Assembly (NCBI RefSeq): GCF_947493595.1
Contig: NZ_CANLRL010000010.1
Coordinates: forward strand, 52,463-116,462
Direction: 5' to 3'
Origin: an uncultured Shimia sp.
Lineage (GTDB): Bacteria; Pseudomonadota; Alphaproteobacteria; Rhodobacterales; Rhodobacteraceae
DNA: 64,000 nucleotides
Numbering within the stretch: the stretch's first letter is position 1; each line of letters begins with the position of its first letter. Under the pieces are notes generated by a model. The model saw only the letters and a list, made by a program, of their open reading frames with translations, was not told where the DNA came from and made no database searches. Of this stretch, positions 9,110 to 17,480 are shown piece by piece. Both the position numbers and the translations under genes were made by a program.

Positions 9110-9699
9110 TGCTGCTGACGCGTCGCAAGGTTCGGATCGAGACCGAGCGCATGACGTTGCGCCCGCCCATTCATGCGGACTTTCGCGAGTGGGCGGAGCT
9201 GCGCTCTGCCAGTGCGGATTTTCTGGTGCCATGGGAGCCGGTGTGGGCCAGCACGCATTTGAGCCGCAAAAGCTTTACCAACCGTGTGTACTGGGCGCAG
9301 CGCTCCATTTCCAACGACACGGCGGTGCCGCTGTTTATGTTTCGCCGGTCCGACAATACGTTGGTTGGCGCGATCACATTGGACAACATCCGGCGCGGGC
9401 CTGCTCAGGCCGGCACGCTGGGCTATTGGGTTGGGCAGCAGTTTGCGCGACAAGGCTTTATGAGCGAGGCGATCGAGGCGGTGGTGCATCATGCGTTTAC
9501 GCGCCTGGACTTGAGCCGGATTGAAGCGGCGTGTTTGCCGGAGAATGTCGCAAGTCGGGGTGTGCTTGAAAATTCCGGTTTCAAGTATGAAGGCGTCGCA
9601 CAGAGCTATTTGCAGATTAACGGCCGCTGGCGGACACATGTGCTCTATGCGGCGCTGCGCCATGACCGGCGTGGTCGGACTTTGGCCGGGCAGGTTTAG
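9109..9699 (+). CDS. GNAT acetyltransferase, RimJ/RimL type
   Basis: 196 residues. The sequence fits the RimJ/RimL branch of GNAT enzymes, which acetylate protein N-termini such as those of ribosomal proteins S5 and L12. Conserved pieces are TERMTLRPPIHADF near the N-terminus, GYWVGQQFARQGFMSEAIEAVVHHAF (acetyl-CoA region, residues about 105-130) and the closing EAACLPENVASRGVLENSGFKYEG. The ATG overlaps the stop of the M16 gene (TAATG), so the two are probably translationally coupled. The exact substrate is not evident. Confidence 0.93.
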   Translation: MLLTRRKVRIETERMTLRPPIHADFREWAELRSASADFLVPWEPVWASTHLSRKSFTNRVYWAQRSISNDTAVPLFMFRRSDNTLVGAITLDNIRRGPAQAGTLGYWVGQQFARQGFMSEAIEAVVHHAFTRLDLSRIEAACLPENVASRGVLENSGFKYEGVAQSYLQINGRWRTHVLYAALRHDRRGRTLAGQV

Positions 9700-9761
9700 G
9701 GGGCTTTGCCCCAGCCTCAGCATCGCTGAGGCTTCCCCAGGATATTTGTGGCAAGAAGAAG
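9700..9761 (+). repeat. Palindromic intergenic repeat, copy A
   Basis: Right after the GNAT stop: GGGGCTTTGCCCC, then a perfect hairpin GCCTCAGC-ATC-GCTGAGGC, then CCCCAGGATATTTG and an AAGAAGAAG tail. The same plan with a different middle hairpin occurs at 12110-12152 (inverted), and related forms occur at 25934-25986 and 36145-36170. Copies A and B sit directly 3' of a gene and point the same way, so they may serve as transcript ends. Confidence 0.75.
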
Positions 9762-9829
9762 CCCAAGAAACCGTGCCCCCCAATGGCGTCAATTTCTGCT
9801 ACCCTGTGTGAAACAGGGAGGGCTGCAGA

Positions 9830-10639
9830 ATGCGGTTTCTAGTACTTATGGGACTGATGTGGGCGACATCCGCGAGTGCGCAGGACCGACGGCCAAGCCA
9901 TTGTATCGCTTTGGCGCAGGTGCCTGGCGTCGAATACTTGCAGAAGGCATCCTTTCGCGAACCGGTGGACACCCACTCTGTGCGCATCAGCTATATCAGC
10001 CATGCGTCTTTCCTGATCCAGAGCCATGACGGCATTGACGTGGTCACGGACTACACTGGGTTTTTAGGCGCAACCACGCTGGTGCCGGATGTGGTTACGA
10101 TGAACCACGCCCATGCCACACATTGGACCGCTACGCCCGATCCTGCGATCCCCAATGTCTTGCCGGGGTGGGGGGACTATGGGCTGGGGATTGAGCACCA
10201 CTTGGACTTGGGATCAATGCTGGTGCGCAATGTGCCCACAGACATCCGCAGTTTTGGCGGGGTGGAAGAAAAGGGCAATTCAATCTTTGTCTTTGAGGTG
10301 GCGGGGCTGTGCATCGGCCATTTGGGGCATCTGCACCATGAGCCCAATGACGCGCAATATGCCGCCCTAGGCCGGTTGGATGTGGTGATGGCAGCGGTGG
10401 ATGGCGGCATGAGCCTGGATGTGCCCACCATGATGCGGGTGCTCAAGCGGTTGAAAGCGCAGGTGGTGATCCCGATGCATTGGTTTGAGGAATGGACATT
10501 GAGCGCGTTTTTGACCGGCATGTCCGATGAATATCTGATCGAGAACGACGGGCGTTCCAGCCTGACCGTCAGTCTGCGGGACTTGCCGGATCAGCCGACC
10601 ATCAAAGTGCTCTCGCCGCGCTATCTGCAAGACCCGTAA
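9830..10639 (+). CDS. Secreted MBL-fold hydrolase-like protein with altered metal motif
   Basis: 269 residues. A signal peptide (residues 1-18, ending SASAQ) predicts periplasmic location. The body resembles UlaG-like metallo-beta-lactamase-fold proteins: ISHASFLIQSHDGIDVVTDYTG near the N-terminus and VVIPMHWFEEWTLSAFL near the C-terminus. The canonical HxHxDH motif reads His93-Ala-His95-Ala-Thr-His98, so the metal-binding Asp is replaced by Thr. A further His-rich patch GHLGHLHHEPND is present. It may therefore have changed metal binding or activity. No operon partner is evident. Confidence 0.8.
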   Translation: MRFLVLMGLMWATSASAQDRRPSHCIALAQVPGVEYLQKASFREPVDTHSVRISYISHASFLIQSHDGIDVVTDYTGFLGATTLVPDVVTMNHAHATHWTATPDPAIPNVLPGWGDYGLGIEHHLDLGSMLVRNVPTDIRSFGGVEEKGNSIFVFEVAGLCIGHLGHLHHEPNDAQYAALGRLDVVMAAVDGGMSLDVPTMMRVLKRLKAQVVIPMHWFEEWTLSAFLTGMSDEYLIENDGRSSLTVSLRDLPDQPTIKVLSPRYLQDP

Positions 10640-10685
10640 GGGATTTCGCGTAGACCTTGCCGCAGGGGCAGCGTACATCAGGGCC

Positions 10686-12095
10686 ATGAGTTTACATGAT
10701 GCTTCCCCCGATTTTGTCCAATCCCTGTCCGAACTGTTGCCGGAAGGCGCGTTGCGCAGCCCCGAGCCGCGCTATCTGGAAGAACCTCGTGGGCGGTCCT
10801 TTGGCAATGGTGGCGTGGTGGCCTTGCCGCGCTCGGTTGAAGAGGTCGCAACCGTTGTAAAGGCGTGTCACGCGGCCAGCGTTCCCGTGGTGCCCTATGG
10901 CGGTGGCACCGGGTTGGTGGGCGGTCAGCTTGTCGAGGATGGTGCCAAGCCGGTGATCCTGTCCCTGGAGCGGATGAACAAGGTGCGTGACCTGCGCCCG
11001 TTGGAAAACGTGATGATCGCGGAAGCGGGCGTGATCCTGCAGGATGTGCAGGCGGCGGCCGAAGCGGCGGACCGATTGTTTCCCTTGTCGCTTGGCGCGG
11101 AAGGTACGGCACGGATCGGCGGCAATCTTGCAACCAACGCAGGCGGCGTGAATGTGCTGCGCTATGGTAATGCGCGGGACTTATGTCTGGGGCTGGAAGC
11201 GGTACTGCCTACCGGTGAGATTTGGCACGGGCTGACGCGTTTGCGCAAAGACAACACCGGCTATGATCTGCGCAACCTTTTGGTGGGCGCCGAAGGAACA
11301 TTGGGCGTGATCACCGCGGCGACGTTGAAGCTGTTTGCGCGACCCAAGTCTGTGGCCACAGCGATTGTGGTGGTGACCGACCCGGCAGCAGCGTTGCGTT
11401 TGCTGGCCATGGCACGGGATATCGCAGGGGAATCCGTCTCGGCGTTTGAGTTGATGCATCAAAACGGCATGGATTTTGTCGCTGAGACACTGCCGGATGT
11501 GCGCTTGCCGTTTGACACACCGCCGGAGTGGTCCGTGCTGATCGAGGTGGGCACCGGATCGGGTGCGGAGGACCTGTTGGAGGAGCTGTTTGGCGAAGCG
11601 CTTGAGGAAGGTTTGGTGGCGGATGGGCTGATTGCACAGAGCGCGCGTCAGCGGGACGATTTCTGGAACCTACGTGAGCATATTCCCGTGGCCAACAAGG
11701 CGATTGGCTCGGTGGCGAGCCATGACATTTCTTTGCCGCTTGAGGCCGTGCCAGAGTTTATCACCGAGATGAGCGCTAAAATTGCAGCGCAATGTCCGCT
11801 GCGCATCAACTGTTTTGGGCATCTTGGAGATGGCAACCTGCACTATAACCTATTTCCGCCCAAAGGCGGCGACCGGCATGACTATGACGATATTCGCCAC
11901 GATCTAAGCGCGCAGATTTACGATCTGGTGCATCACTATGGAGGCTCGTTCAGTGCCGAACATGGTGTTGGTCGGCTCAAGGTGGGTGATTTGGAAAAAT
12001 ACGGGGACCCGACACGGTTGGCGGCGATGCGCGCCATCAAAACGGCGCTGGACCCTAAAGGGATCATGAACCCGGGCGCGGTGCTCGCGCCCTAG
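10686..12095 (+). CDS. FAD-linked oxidase, D-2-hydroxyglutarate dehydrogenase-like
   Basis: 469 residues. It belongs to the vanillyl-alcohol oxidase/PCMH FAD family of the GlcD and D2HGDH type, which oxidises D-2-hydroxy acids. The FAD-binding half shows VVPYGGGTGLVGGQ and LGAEGTARIGGNLATNAGG. The C-terminal half carries INCFGHLGDGNLHYN, a metal and substrate site, and FSAEHGVGRLK. It resembles D-2-hydroxyglutarate dehydrogenase more than glycolate oxidase, because it stands alone without glcE and glcF. The ATG at 10686 lacks a strong ribosome site. A palindromic repeat separates it from the convergent apt. Confidence 0.9.
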   Translation: MSLHDASPDFVQSLSELLPEGALRSPEPRYLEEPRGRSFGNGGVVALPRSVEEVATVVKACHAASVPVVPYGGGTGLVGGQLVEDGAKPVILSLERMNKVRDLRPLENVMIAEAGVILQDVQAAAEAADRLFPLSLGAEGTARIGGNLATNAGGVNVLRYGNARDLCLGLEAVLPTGEIWHGLTRLRKDNTGYDLRNLLVGAEGTLGVITAATLKLFARPKSVATAIVVVTDPAAALRLLAMARDIAGESVSAFELMHQNGMDFVAETLPDVRLPFDTPPEWSVLIEVGTGSGAEDLLEELFGEALEEGLVADGLIAQSARQRDDFWNLREHIPVANKAIGSVASHDISLPLEAVPEFITEMSAKIAAQCPLRINCFGHLGDGNLHYNLFPPKGGDRHDYDDIRHDLSAQIYDLVHHYGGSFSAEHGVGRLKVGDLEKYGDPTRLAAMRAIKTALDPKGIMNPGAVLAP

Positions 12096-12109
12096 GTCTT
12101 CTCATTCTG

Positions 12110-12152
12110 CAAGTATCCTGGGGAGTCGCCAAAGGCGACGGGGCAAAGCCCC
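12110..12152 (-). repeat. Palindromic intergenic repeat, copy B
   Basis: Read on the minus strand: GGGGCTTTGCCCC, hairpin GTCGCC-TTT-GGCGAC, CCCCAGGATACTTG. It is the inverted counterpart of the element at 9700-9761, with the flanks kept and the middle stem replaced. It lies directly 3' of apt in the same orientation. Confidence 0.75.
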
Positions 12153-12154
12153 TT

Positions 12155-12694
12155 TTACAGTCCCTCGAACTCGCAGAGCACGGAAACATCCATGCCCATG
12201 GCCTCAAGCTTCTTGCGGCCGCCAAGCTCAGGCAGGTCGATGATAAACGAACAGCTGATGATTTCGCCGCCCAAGCGCTCGATCAGCTTGATGCCTGCTT
12301 CGGCGGTGCCGCCGGTGGCCAGCAGATCGTCAACCACAAGGACTTGCTCACCCGGCTGAATCGCGTCGTCGTGGATTTCGACAATCGCCTCACCATACTC
12401 CAGTTTGTAGTCCTGCGAGATGGTGGTGCCGGGCAATTTGCCCTTTTTGCGGATTGGGACAAAGCCAACGCTCAATTGGTGGGCAATCGCGCCGCCGAGG
12501 ATAAAGCCGCGTGCTTCTAACCCCACAACCTTGTCGATGCGGGTGCCGGCGTAGGGATGCAGCATTTGGTCAATCGCCATGCGGAAGCCACGCGGGTCCG
12601 CAAAGAGCGTGGTGACATCGCGGAACATGATGCCTTCATGCGGGAAATCGACAATGGTGCGGATGTAGTCTTTGACGTCGGCGCTTTTGGGCAT
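12155..12694 (-). CDS. apt: Adenine phosphoribosyltransferase
   Basis: 179 residues, the usual length. Apt makes AMP from adenine and PRPP. The PRPP-binding motif is [19 protein letters not shown] (residues about 121-139), and the N-terminal [20 protein letters not shown] is typical. It is cytoplasmic. Methylthioadenosine phosphorylase (mtnP), which releases adenine, is encoded 1.1 kb further on the same strand, so the two probably act in sequence in MTA salvage. Two unrelated genes lie between them. Confidence 0.97.
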   Translation of the reverse strand: MPKSADVKDYIRTIVDFPHEGIMFRDVTTLFADPRGFRMAIDQMLHPYAGTRIDKVVGLEARGFILGGAIAHQLSVGFVPIRKKGKLPGTTISQDYKLEYGEAIVEIHDDAIQPGEQVLVVDDLLATGGTAEAGIKLIERLGGEIISCSFIIDLPELGGRKKLEAMGMDVSVLCEFEGL

Positions 12695-12858
12695 CTCTGG
12701 TTCCGGTGGTAAATTTCAGACGCAGCAGGTTTGGCGGATGCAAGCGCGGCGCGCAAGGGCGGAGTTTGTCGCGGTGGGGCGAGTTTGTTCTGGACGGGGT
12801 ACGGTAGGGCTCTGTAAGCAAGCAGAAGGACAACGACATCAGGACGGGTGGGCGCCAC

Positions 12859-13101
12859 GTGGGATCAGAGACCAAGGCACAGCCGGATACGGGCGCGGAC
12901 AAGGCCACGTCCAAATCAAAGACCAAGGGCAAAGCCAAATCCAAGGCAAAGTCCAAGTCCAAAAAAGACAGTCAGCTGATCTTGCGGCTGGACAAGAAAG
13001 AGCGCGATGCCTTCGTGGATTTGTGCAAAGAGCTCGATACCAGCGCCGCGCGGGAAATCCGTGGGTTCATTCGAAAATTTATGAAGAAGAACACGCGTTA
13101 A
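12859..13101 (+). CDS. Small lysine-rich protein with a possible RHH-like C-terminus
   Basis: 80 residues from the only usable start, a GTG at 12859. Residues 5-37 are low complexity, made almost wholly of Lys, Ser, Ala and Thr (TSKSKTKGKAKSKAKSKSKK), like a histone H1 tail. Residues 38-80 are ordered: a short LILRL strand followed by helices ERDAFVDLCKELDTSAAREIRGFIRKFMKK, which recalls ribbon-helix-helix proteins. A DNA- or RNA-binding role is plausible but unproven. The stop overlaps the stop of the convergent lysE-type gene by 4 bp. No characterised family was recognised. Confidence 0.7.
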   Translation: MGSETKAQPDTGADKATSKSKTKGKAKSKAKSKSKKDSQLILRLDKKERDAFVDLCKELDTSAAREIRGFIRKFMKKNTR

Positions 13102-13727
13102 GCGGCACGTTTTAGCGTGGCTGTCAGCAGCCCCATTGCCATCAATGTGACGCCGCCCAGACGGGTCAAACCATGCATCACAGCCGGGCGTTCAATGCGG
13201 CTGCGCAGCCGGTCGGCCAGCAGAGCATAGGCCAGCGCGTTGAGTGCCGCGAGCGTGACAAAGGTGCTGATCAGGATTGCAAATTGCGGCAGCATCGCGG
13301 AGGTCGGATCAATGAACTGCGGCACAAAGGCGATGAAGAAGCCGATGCCTTTGGGGTTGAGCGCTGTCACGGTTGCGGCATGGCCAAAGACGCCTCGGGC
13401 TGGCAAGTTGGCTGATGTCTTGATGTCGCCCAGGCTGGCGTGACCGGCGCTGCGCAGCATTTTGAAACCAAGCCAGAGCAGGTAGGCGGCGCCAACCCAT
13501 TTGAGCACCGTAAAGGCGGTGGCAGAGGCCAGCACAAGAGCGCCCAGGCCCAACAGAGAGGCGGTCATGGCGATCAGGTCGCCAAACGCGACCCCTGCGG
13601 CAGTGGCCACGGCGACCTGACGGCCTTGGGTGAGCGCATAGCTCAACACCAACAAAATAGTGGGGCCGGGGATCAGCAGAAGGGCAGAGGAGGCGGCGAC
13701 AAAGGTCAGCCAGAGATCGAAGGACAT
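13098..13727 (-). CDS. LysE/RhtB family amino acid exporter
   Basis: 209 residues with about six hydrophobic helices. The N-terminal LLLIPGPTILLVLSYALTQGR and the mid-protein VTALNPKGIGFFIAFVPQFID are hallmarks of RhtB/LysE exporters, which excrete amino acids such as homoserine or threonine. The substrate cannot be deduced. The start codon directly abuts the T-tract of the hairpin that ends mtnP and has no Shine-Dalgarno sequence, so expression may be low or leaderless from an unusual position. Confidence 0.92.
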   Translation of the reverse strand: MSFDLWLTFVAASSALLLIPGPTILLVLSYALTQGRQVAVATAAGVAFGDLIAMTASLLGLGALVLASATAFTVLKWVGAAYLLWLGFKMLRSAGHASLGDIKTSANLPARGVFGHAATVTALNPKGIGFFIAFVPQFIDPTSAMLPQFAILISTFVTLAALNALAYALLADRLRSRIERPAVMHGLTRLGGVTLMAMGLLTATLKRAA

Positions 13728-13728
13728 G

Positions 13729-13759
13729 AAAAAGGGCCCGCAAATGAATCAGCAGGCCC
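13729..13759 (-). terminator. Terminator between mtnP and the LysE-type gene
   Basis: On the minus strand an 8-bp stem with one mismatch (GGGCCTGC with GCGGGCCC) is followed by TTTTT. The T-tract ends one base before the ATG of the exporter gene, so the hairpin overlaps its translation initiation region. Confidence 0.65.
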
Positions 13760-13796
13760 CATCAAATAGGTGAAATGTGGTTTGGTCTAGCGCCAA

Positions 13797-14687
13797 TTAC
13801 CCTGCCAATACGCGACCGGCGACGGCATCAAGCTTGGCGATCATCTCCGGGTCGCGTTTGTCCGGAGCCGTCATGATGGCAAACTCCAAGGCTTTGTCGC
13901 AGCCGTGTTCACAGTCGGCACGTTCGGCTCCGAGGAGAGCGGGCAAAGCGCGTACAAGATTGCGGGCTTTTTCGGAGTTACCAGTCAATGTGGCAATGAT
14001 TTCAGTGACATCGACTTCGCCGTGCTCCGGGTGCCAGCTGTCATAGTCGGTGACCATGGCAACGGAGGCATAACAAAGCTCGGCTTCGCGGGCCAATTTG
14101 GCTTCGGGCATGTTGGTCATGCCAATCACATCTGCGCCCCAGCTTTCGCGGTACATTTTGCTTTCGGCCAATGTGGAGAACTGCGGGCCTTCCATTGCGA
14201 GGTAGGTGCCGCCCTTGTGGACTTTAATACCGGCGTCGGTGGCGGCGGTGAAGCAGGCGTTGGAGAGGCGTGGGCAGGTGGGGTGCGCCACGCTGACGTG
14301 GGCCACCAAACCGGGACCAAAGAAGGATTTCTCGCGGGCAAAGGTGCGGTCAATGAATTGATCCACAATGACAAAATCGCCCGGCGCCATCTCTTCGCGG
14401 AAAGAGCCTGTGGCGGAGACAGAGATCACATCGGTCACACCAAGGCGTTTTAGGGCGTCGATATTGGCGCGGTAGGGCACGGAGGTTGGCGTGTGCACAT
14501 GGCCTCGACCATGACGCGGCAGAAAGGCCATTTTTACGCCACCCAAACGTCCGGTGAGGATCTCGTCAGACGGGGTGCCAAAGGGGCTTTCGACCGCCTG
14601 CCATGTGGCGTCTTCCAAACCGTCGATGTCATAGATGCCCGAGCCGCCAATCACGGCGATCATGGTTTCTTTGGTGGCCTCAGTCAT
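13797..14687 (-). CDS. mtnP: 5'-methylthioadenosine phosphorylase
   Basis: 296 residues of the trimeric purine nucleoside phosphorylase fold. Recognisable parts are MIAVIGGSGIYDIDGLED, FLPRHGRGHVHTPTSVPYRANI, the substrate loop YLAMEGPQFSTLAESKMYR and VIGMTNMPEAKLAREAELCY with VTDYDSWH. MtnP splits methylthioadenosine into adenine and methylthioribose-1-phosphate. The product adenine feeds the apt enzyme encoded nearby on the same strand. The start follows GGAGA by a normal distance. A terminator hairpin lies after the stop. Confidence 0.95.
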   Translation of the reverse strand: MTEATKETMIAVIGGSGIYDIDGLEDATWQAVESPFGTPSDEILTGRLGGVKMAFLPRHGRGHVHTPTSVPYRANIDALKRLGVTDVISVSATGSFREEMAPGDFVIVDQFIDRTFAREKSFFGPGLVAHVSVAHPTCPRLSNACFTAATDAGIKVHKGGTYLAMEGPQFSTLAESKMYRESWGADVIGMTNMPEAKLAREAELCYASVAMVTDYDSWHPEHGEVDVTEIIATLTGNSEKARNLVRALPALLGAERADCEHGCDKALEFAIMTAPDKRDPEMIAKLDAVAGRVLAG

Positions 14688-14812
14688 GCCCGTCTCCCAG
14701 TGCTAAACTTTGGGCAAAGTTGTGCGCACAAGGGGCGGGAATTGCAAGGAAAAGCCGGGTCGGTAACGCGTCTGTAATGTGTCGGTATCGCGGAGGTGCA
14801 AATTAGGGACCG

Positions 14813-15370
14813 TCAGGGCTGAGCCAAGCCGCGTTTTGCGAGTTGCGCGCGGTAGTCAAAATAGGCAGGTTCAAAGCCCTTGAGCGGCCATGTCAGGTCT
14901 TGGGATGCTCCATGGCGGTCTCGGAACGTGAAGCGGAATTCGCCGCCTGACAGCATTTCCGTCTGCAAGGTTTCGGCGGCCGCACCATCAAAGGTGCATC
15001 CGGTGCCAGTGAGGCAGCCGACACGGTTTGTGTGCCAGACTGTGGCCCCGTTGCGCTCGACGCGAAAATTGCCGGGCGCGGTGAGGGTGCCCAGCTCCAT
15101 GCCAAATTCGATCTCGGGCCGGTCCTCTACTGTTTGTGTCAGAAAGAAAAACTGGGCGGCGAACTTGGGCTGTGGTGAGAACACGTCGACACGACGGATG
15201 TAGCAGCGTTGGGCCAAGGTGCCTGCTTCGTCGCGTTCGTCACAGATGGTGTTCCAGATGTCGTGAATGGCGTGATGAGTGACGCGCCAGTTGGACGGGC
15301 GGTCATTGCCGTCCTGATCCTGAGCGGCGAGGGGAGTGGCAAGCAGAGACAGGGCGAAAAACCAGCGCAT
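14813..15370 (-). CDS. Periplasmic IalB-like protein
   Basis: 185 residues with a signal peptide (residues 1-16, ending PLAAQ). Two cysteine pairs (CDERDEAGTLAQRC and CLTGTGC) and the late pattern LSGGEFRFTFRDRHG...WPLKGFEPAYFDY resemble the invasion-associated locus B (IalB) family, secreted proteins of unknown mechanism common in alphaproteobacteria. The match is by pattern only. No operon partner is evident; it reads away from the SulP gene. Confidence 0.6.
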   Translation of the reverse strand: MRWFFALSLLATPLAAQDQDGNDRPSNWRVTHHAIHDIWNTICDERDEAGTLAQRCYIRRVDVFSPQPKFAAQFFFLTQTVEDRPEIEFGMELGTLTAPGNFRVERNGATVWHTNRVGCLTGTGCTFDGAAAETLQTEMLSGGEFRFTFRDRHGASQDLTWPLKGFEPAYFDYRAQLAKRGLAQP

Positions 15371-15617
15371 AGGGGCATCCAGAACGGGAACAGTTTAGGG
15401 CACTTTCTAAGCTTAGCGGTGTTCAGTCCAATCACGAGGTGTCATCAAATTGTGAGGGAGAAACGCCGATTTTGAAAAGCTTTGGTCGGTTCTGGCAGCC
15501 AAGCGTGGTGCAAATGCCTCTGACGGGGCGTCGGGCGGGCCATCACTATTGTTTGTTAAGGGCAAACCCGCTAGGGAGGCGCCAAGCGAACACTCCCAAA
15601 TTTACGCAGGTACACTC

Positions 15618-17264
15618 ATGAGACGCGCGGCGCTGGCCATGCTGGCCAAGAATATTTCTCCCCCCAACCTGTCCATTATGCAGGACGAGGGGTTCACACC
15701 CGGTCGGGTTAAGACCGAGGTGCTCTCCGGTTTGACCGTGGCTTTGGCCTTGGTGCCGGAAGCGGTGGCCTTTGCCTTTGTGGCGGGTGTGCACCCGTTG
15801 GTGGGGCTTTATGCCGCCTTTTTGGTCGGCTTGATCACCGCTTTGATTGGCGGCCGTCCGGGCATGATCTCCGGTGCAACCGGTGCGTTGGCAGTGGTGA
15901 TGGTCGCCTTGGTGGCCGAGCATGGCGTTGAGTATCTGTTTGCGACCGTAATCCTGATGGGGGTTTTGCAGATCATTGCAGGCGCGTTGCATTGGGGCAA
16001 GTTCATCCGACTTGTGCCACATCCGGTAATGCTGGGCTTTGTGAACGGTCTGGCGATTGTGATTTTCCTGGCGCAGCTGACCCAGTTTAAAGATCCGGCC
16101 AACACCGATGCGTGGCTTGCTGGGCCACAGCTGGCGATGATGTTGGGGCTTGTGGTGCTGACCATGGGCATCATTTGGGGTCTTCCCAAGCTGACCAAAG
16201 CCATTCCTGCGCCGCTGGCGGGCATCGGGATCACCGCGATCATCGTGATTGTGTTTGGCATCAACGTGCCAACCGTGGGTGACATGGCTTCTATCAAAGG
16301 TGGGTTCCCTAGCTTCCATGTGCCGTTTGGCTCTGGTGAGGGGATTTATCCGCCAGCGTTGTTGGCACCGTTCAACCTTGAGACCCTGTGGATCATCCTG
16401 CCATATGCGGTGATCCTGGCGGCAATTGGCCTGATCGAAAGCCTGCTGACGCTGAACCTGGTGGGCGAAATGACCGGCAAGCGTGGCGGTGCATCTCAAG
16501 AGTGTATCGCACAGGGGACTGCCAACGTTGTGACCGGTTTCTTTGGTGGCATGGGCGGCTGTGCGATGATTGGCCAGTCGATGATCAACGTGAAATCCGG
16601 TGGCCGCACGCGGATTGCCGGCATCGCGGCGGCGCTGTTCTTGCTTGCGTTTATTGTGGTGGCGAGCCCTCTGATCGAACGTATTCCACTGGCCGCATTG
16701 GTGGGCGTGATGTTTATGGTTGTGATCGGCACCTTTGCCTGGAACAGCTTCCAGATCATGCGCAAAGTGCCCAAGATGGACGCTTTTGTGATTGTGCTGG
16801 TGACTGTTGTGACCGTGCTTGAAGACCTCGCGGTGGCGGTTGTGGTTGGCGTGATTGTGAGCGCGCTGGCCTATAGCTGGCAGAACGCGCGCCGTATCCA
16901 CGCCAACACCCGTGAAAGCGCAAGTGATCCGGGCGCGAAGGTCTATGAGATCGAAGGGCCGCTGTTCTTTGGCTCCGCCGAAGGATTTGGTGAGCTGTTT
17001 GAAGTGGACAGCGATCCTGACCATGTGATTGTGGACTTCGCCCGCTCGCGGGTGGTGGACCAGTCGGCGTTGCAGGCCATTGAGGCTCTGGCTGGCAAAT
17101 ATGAGGCGGCGGGCAAGCAGGTTGTTCTGCGCCATTTAAGCCGGGATTGTCACGAGTTGCTCAGCAAGGCGGGCAACCTGATGGTCGATAGTGATGACGA
17201 TCCAGAGTATCAGATTGCCGTGGATTATCCGGTGAAGACCGGTGTGTTTGGTGGCGGGCACTAA
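15618..17264 (+). CDS. SulP family anion transporter with STAS domain
   Basis: 548 residues from the ATG at 15618, with AGG eight bases upstream; a TTG at 15549 and an ATG at 15639 are alternatives. SulP/SLC26 proteins move sulfate, bicarbonate or other anions. The membrane domain begins SGLTVALALVPEAVAFAFVAGVHPLVGLYAAF and contains GRPGMISGATGALAVV and GGMGGCAMIGQSMINVKSGGRTR. A cytoplasmic STAS domain occupies roughly the last 110 residues (VIVDFARSRVVDQSALQAIEAL). It resembles BicA-like and ChlK-like members, but the substrate is undetermined. A terminator follows. Confidence 0.92.
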   Translation: MRRAALAMLAKNISPPNLSIMQDEGFTPGRVKTEVLSGLTVALALVPEAVAFAFVAGVHPLVGLYAAFLVGLITALIGGRPGMISGATGALAVVMVALVAEHGVEYLFATVILMGVLQIIAGALHWGKFIRLVPHPVMLGFVNGLAIVIFLAQLTQFKDPANTDAWLAGPQLAMMLGLVVLTMGIIWGLPKLTKAIPAPLAGIGITAIIVIVFGINVPTVGDMASIKGGFPSFHVPFGSGEGIYPPALLAPFNLETLWIILPYAVILAAIGLIESLLTLNLVGEMTGKRGGASQECIAQGTANVVTGFFGGMGGCAMIGQSMINVKSGGRTRIAGIAAALFLLAFIVVASPLIERIPLAALVGVMFMVVIGTFAWNSFQIMRKVPKMDAFVIVLVTVVTVLEDLAVAVVVGVIVSALAYSWQNARRIHANTRESASDPGAKVYEIEGPLFFGSAEGFGELFEVDSDPDHVIVDFARSRVVDQSALQAIEALAGKYEAAGKQVVLRHLSRDCHELLSKAGNLMVDSDDDPEYQIAVDYPVKTGVFGGGH

Positions 17265-17287
17265 GCTGTCTCGCAAATTGGATTGAG

Positions 17288-17319
17288 AAAGGGCTGGCCG
17301 AGGGGCTGGCCCTTTTTTG
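17288..17319 (+). terminator. Intrinsic terminator after sulP
   Basis: AAAGGGCTGGCC and GGCTGGCCCTTT pair over 12 positions (two G-T pairs) around GAGG, followed by TTTTGTTT, 23 bp after the stop. Confidence 0.88.
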
Positions 17320-17339
17320 TTTGGTGTAGCTTCAGGGCA

Positions 17340-17394
17340 GCGCCCTCCCATCAAACCGCAGGTTTGTTTCCAACAAAACGGGAGGGTCGGGCGC
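17340..17394. repeat. Nested inverted repeat
   Basis: An outer pair (GCGCCCTCCC with GGGAGGG and a further GGGCGC) encloses an inner perfect hairpin CAAACC-GCA-GGTTTG. It lies between the sulP terminator and the AEC transporter gene. Similar GC-rich palindromes are scattered between genes in related genomes. The function is unknown. Confidence 0.5.
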
Positions 17395-17480
17395 GGCCCG
17401 GACGATGTCCGTGCCAAGCTGTGTCTTGTGTTTTGTGAAACGGAGCTGCAAGACGATGGGAGCCACACTGGAGCGATCCC

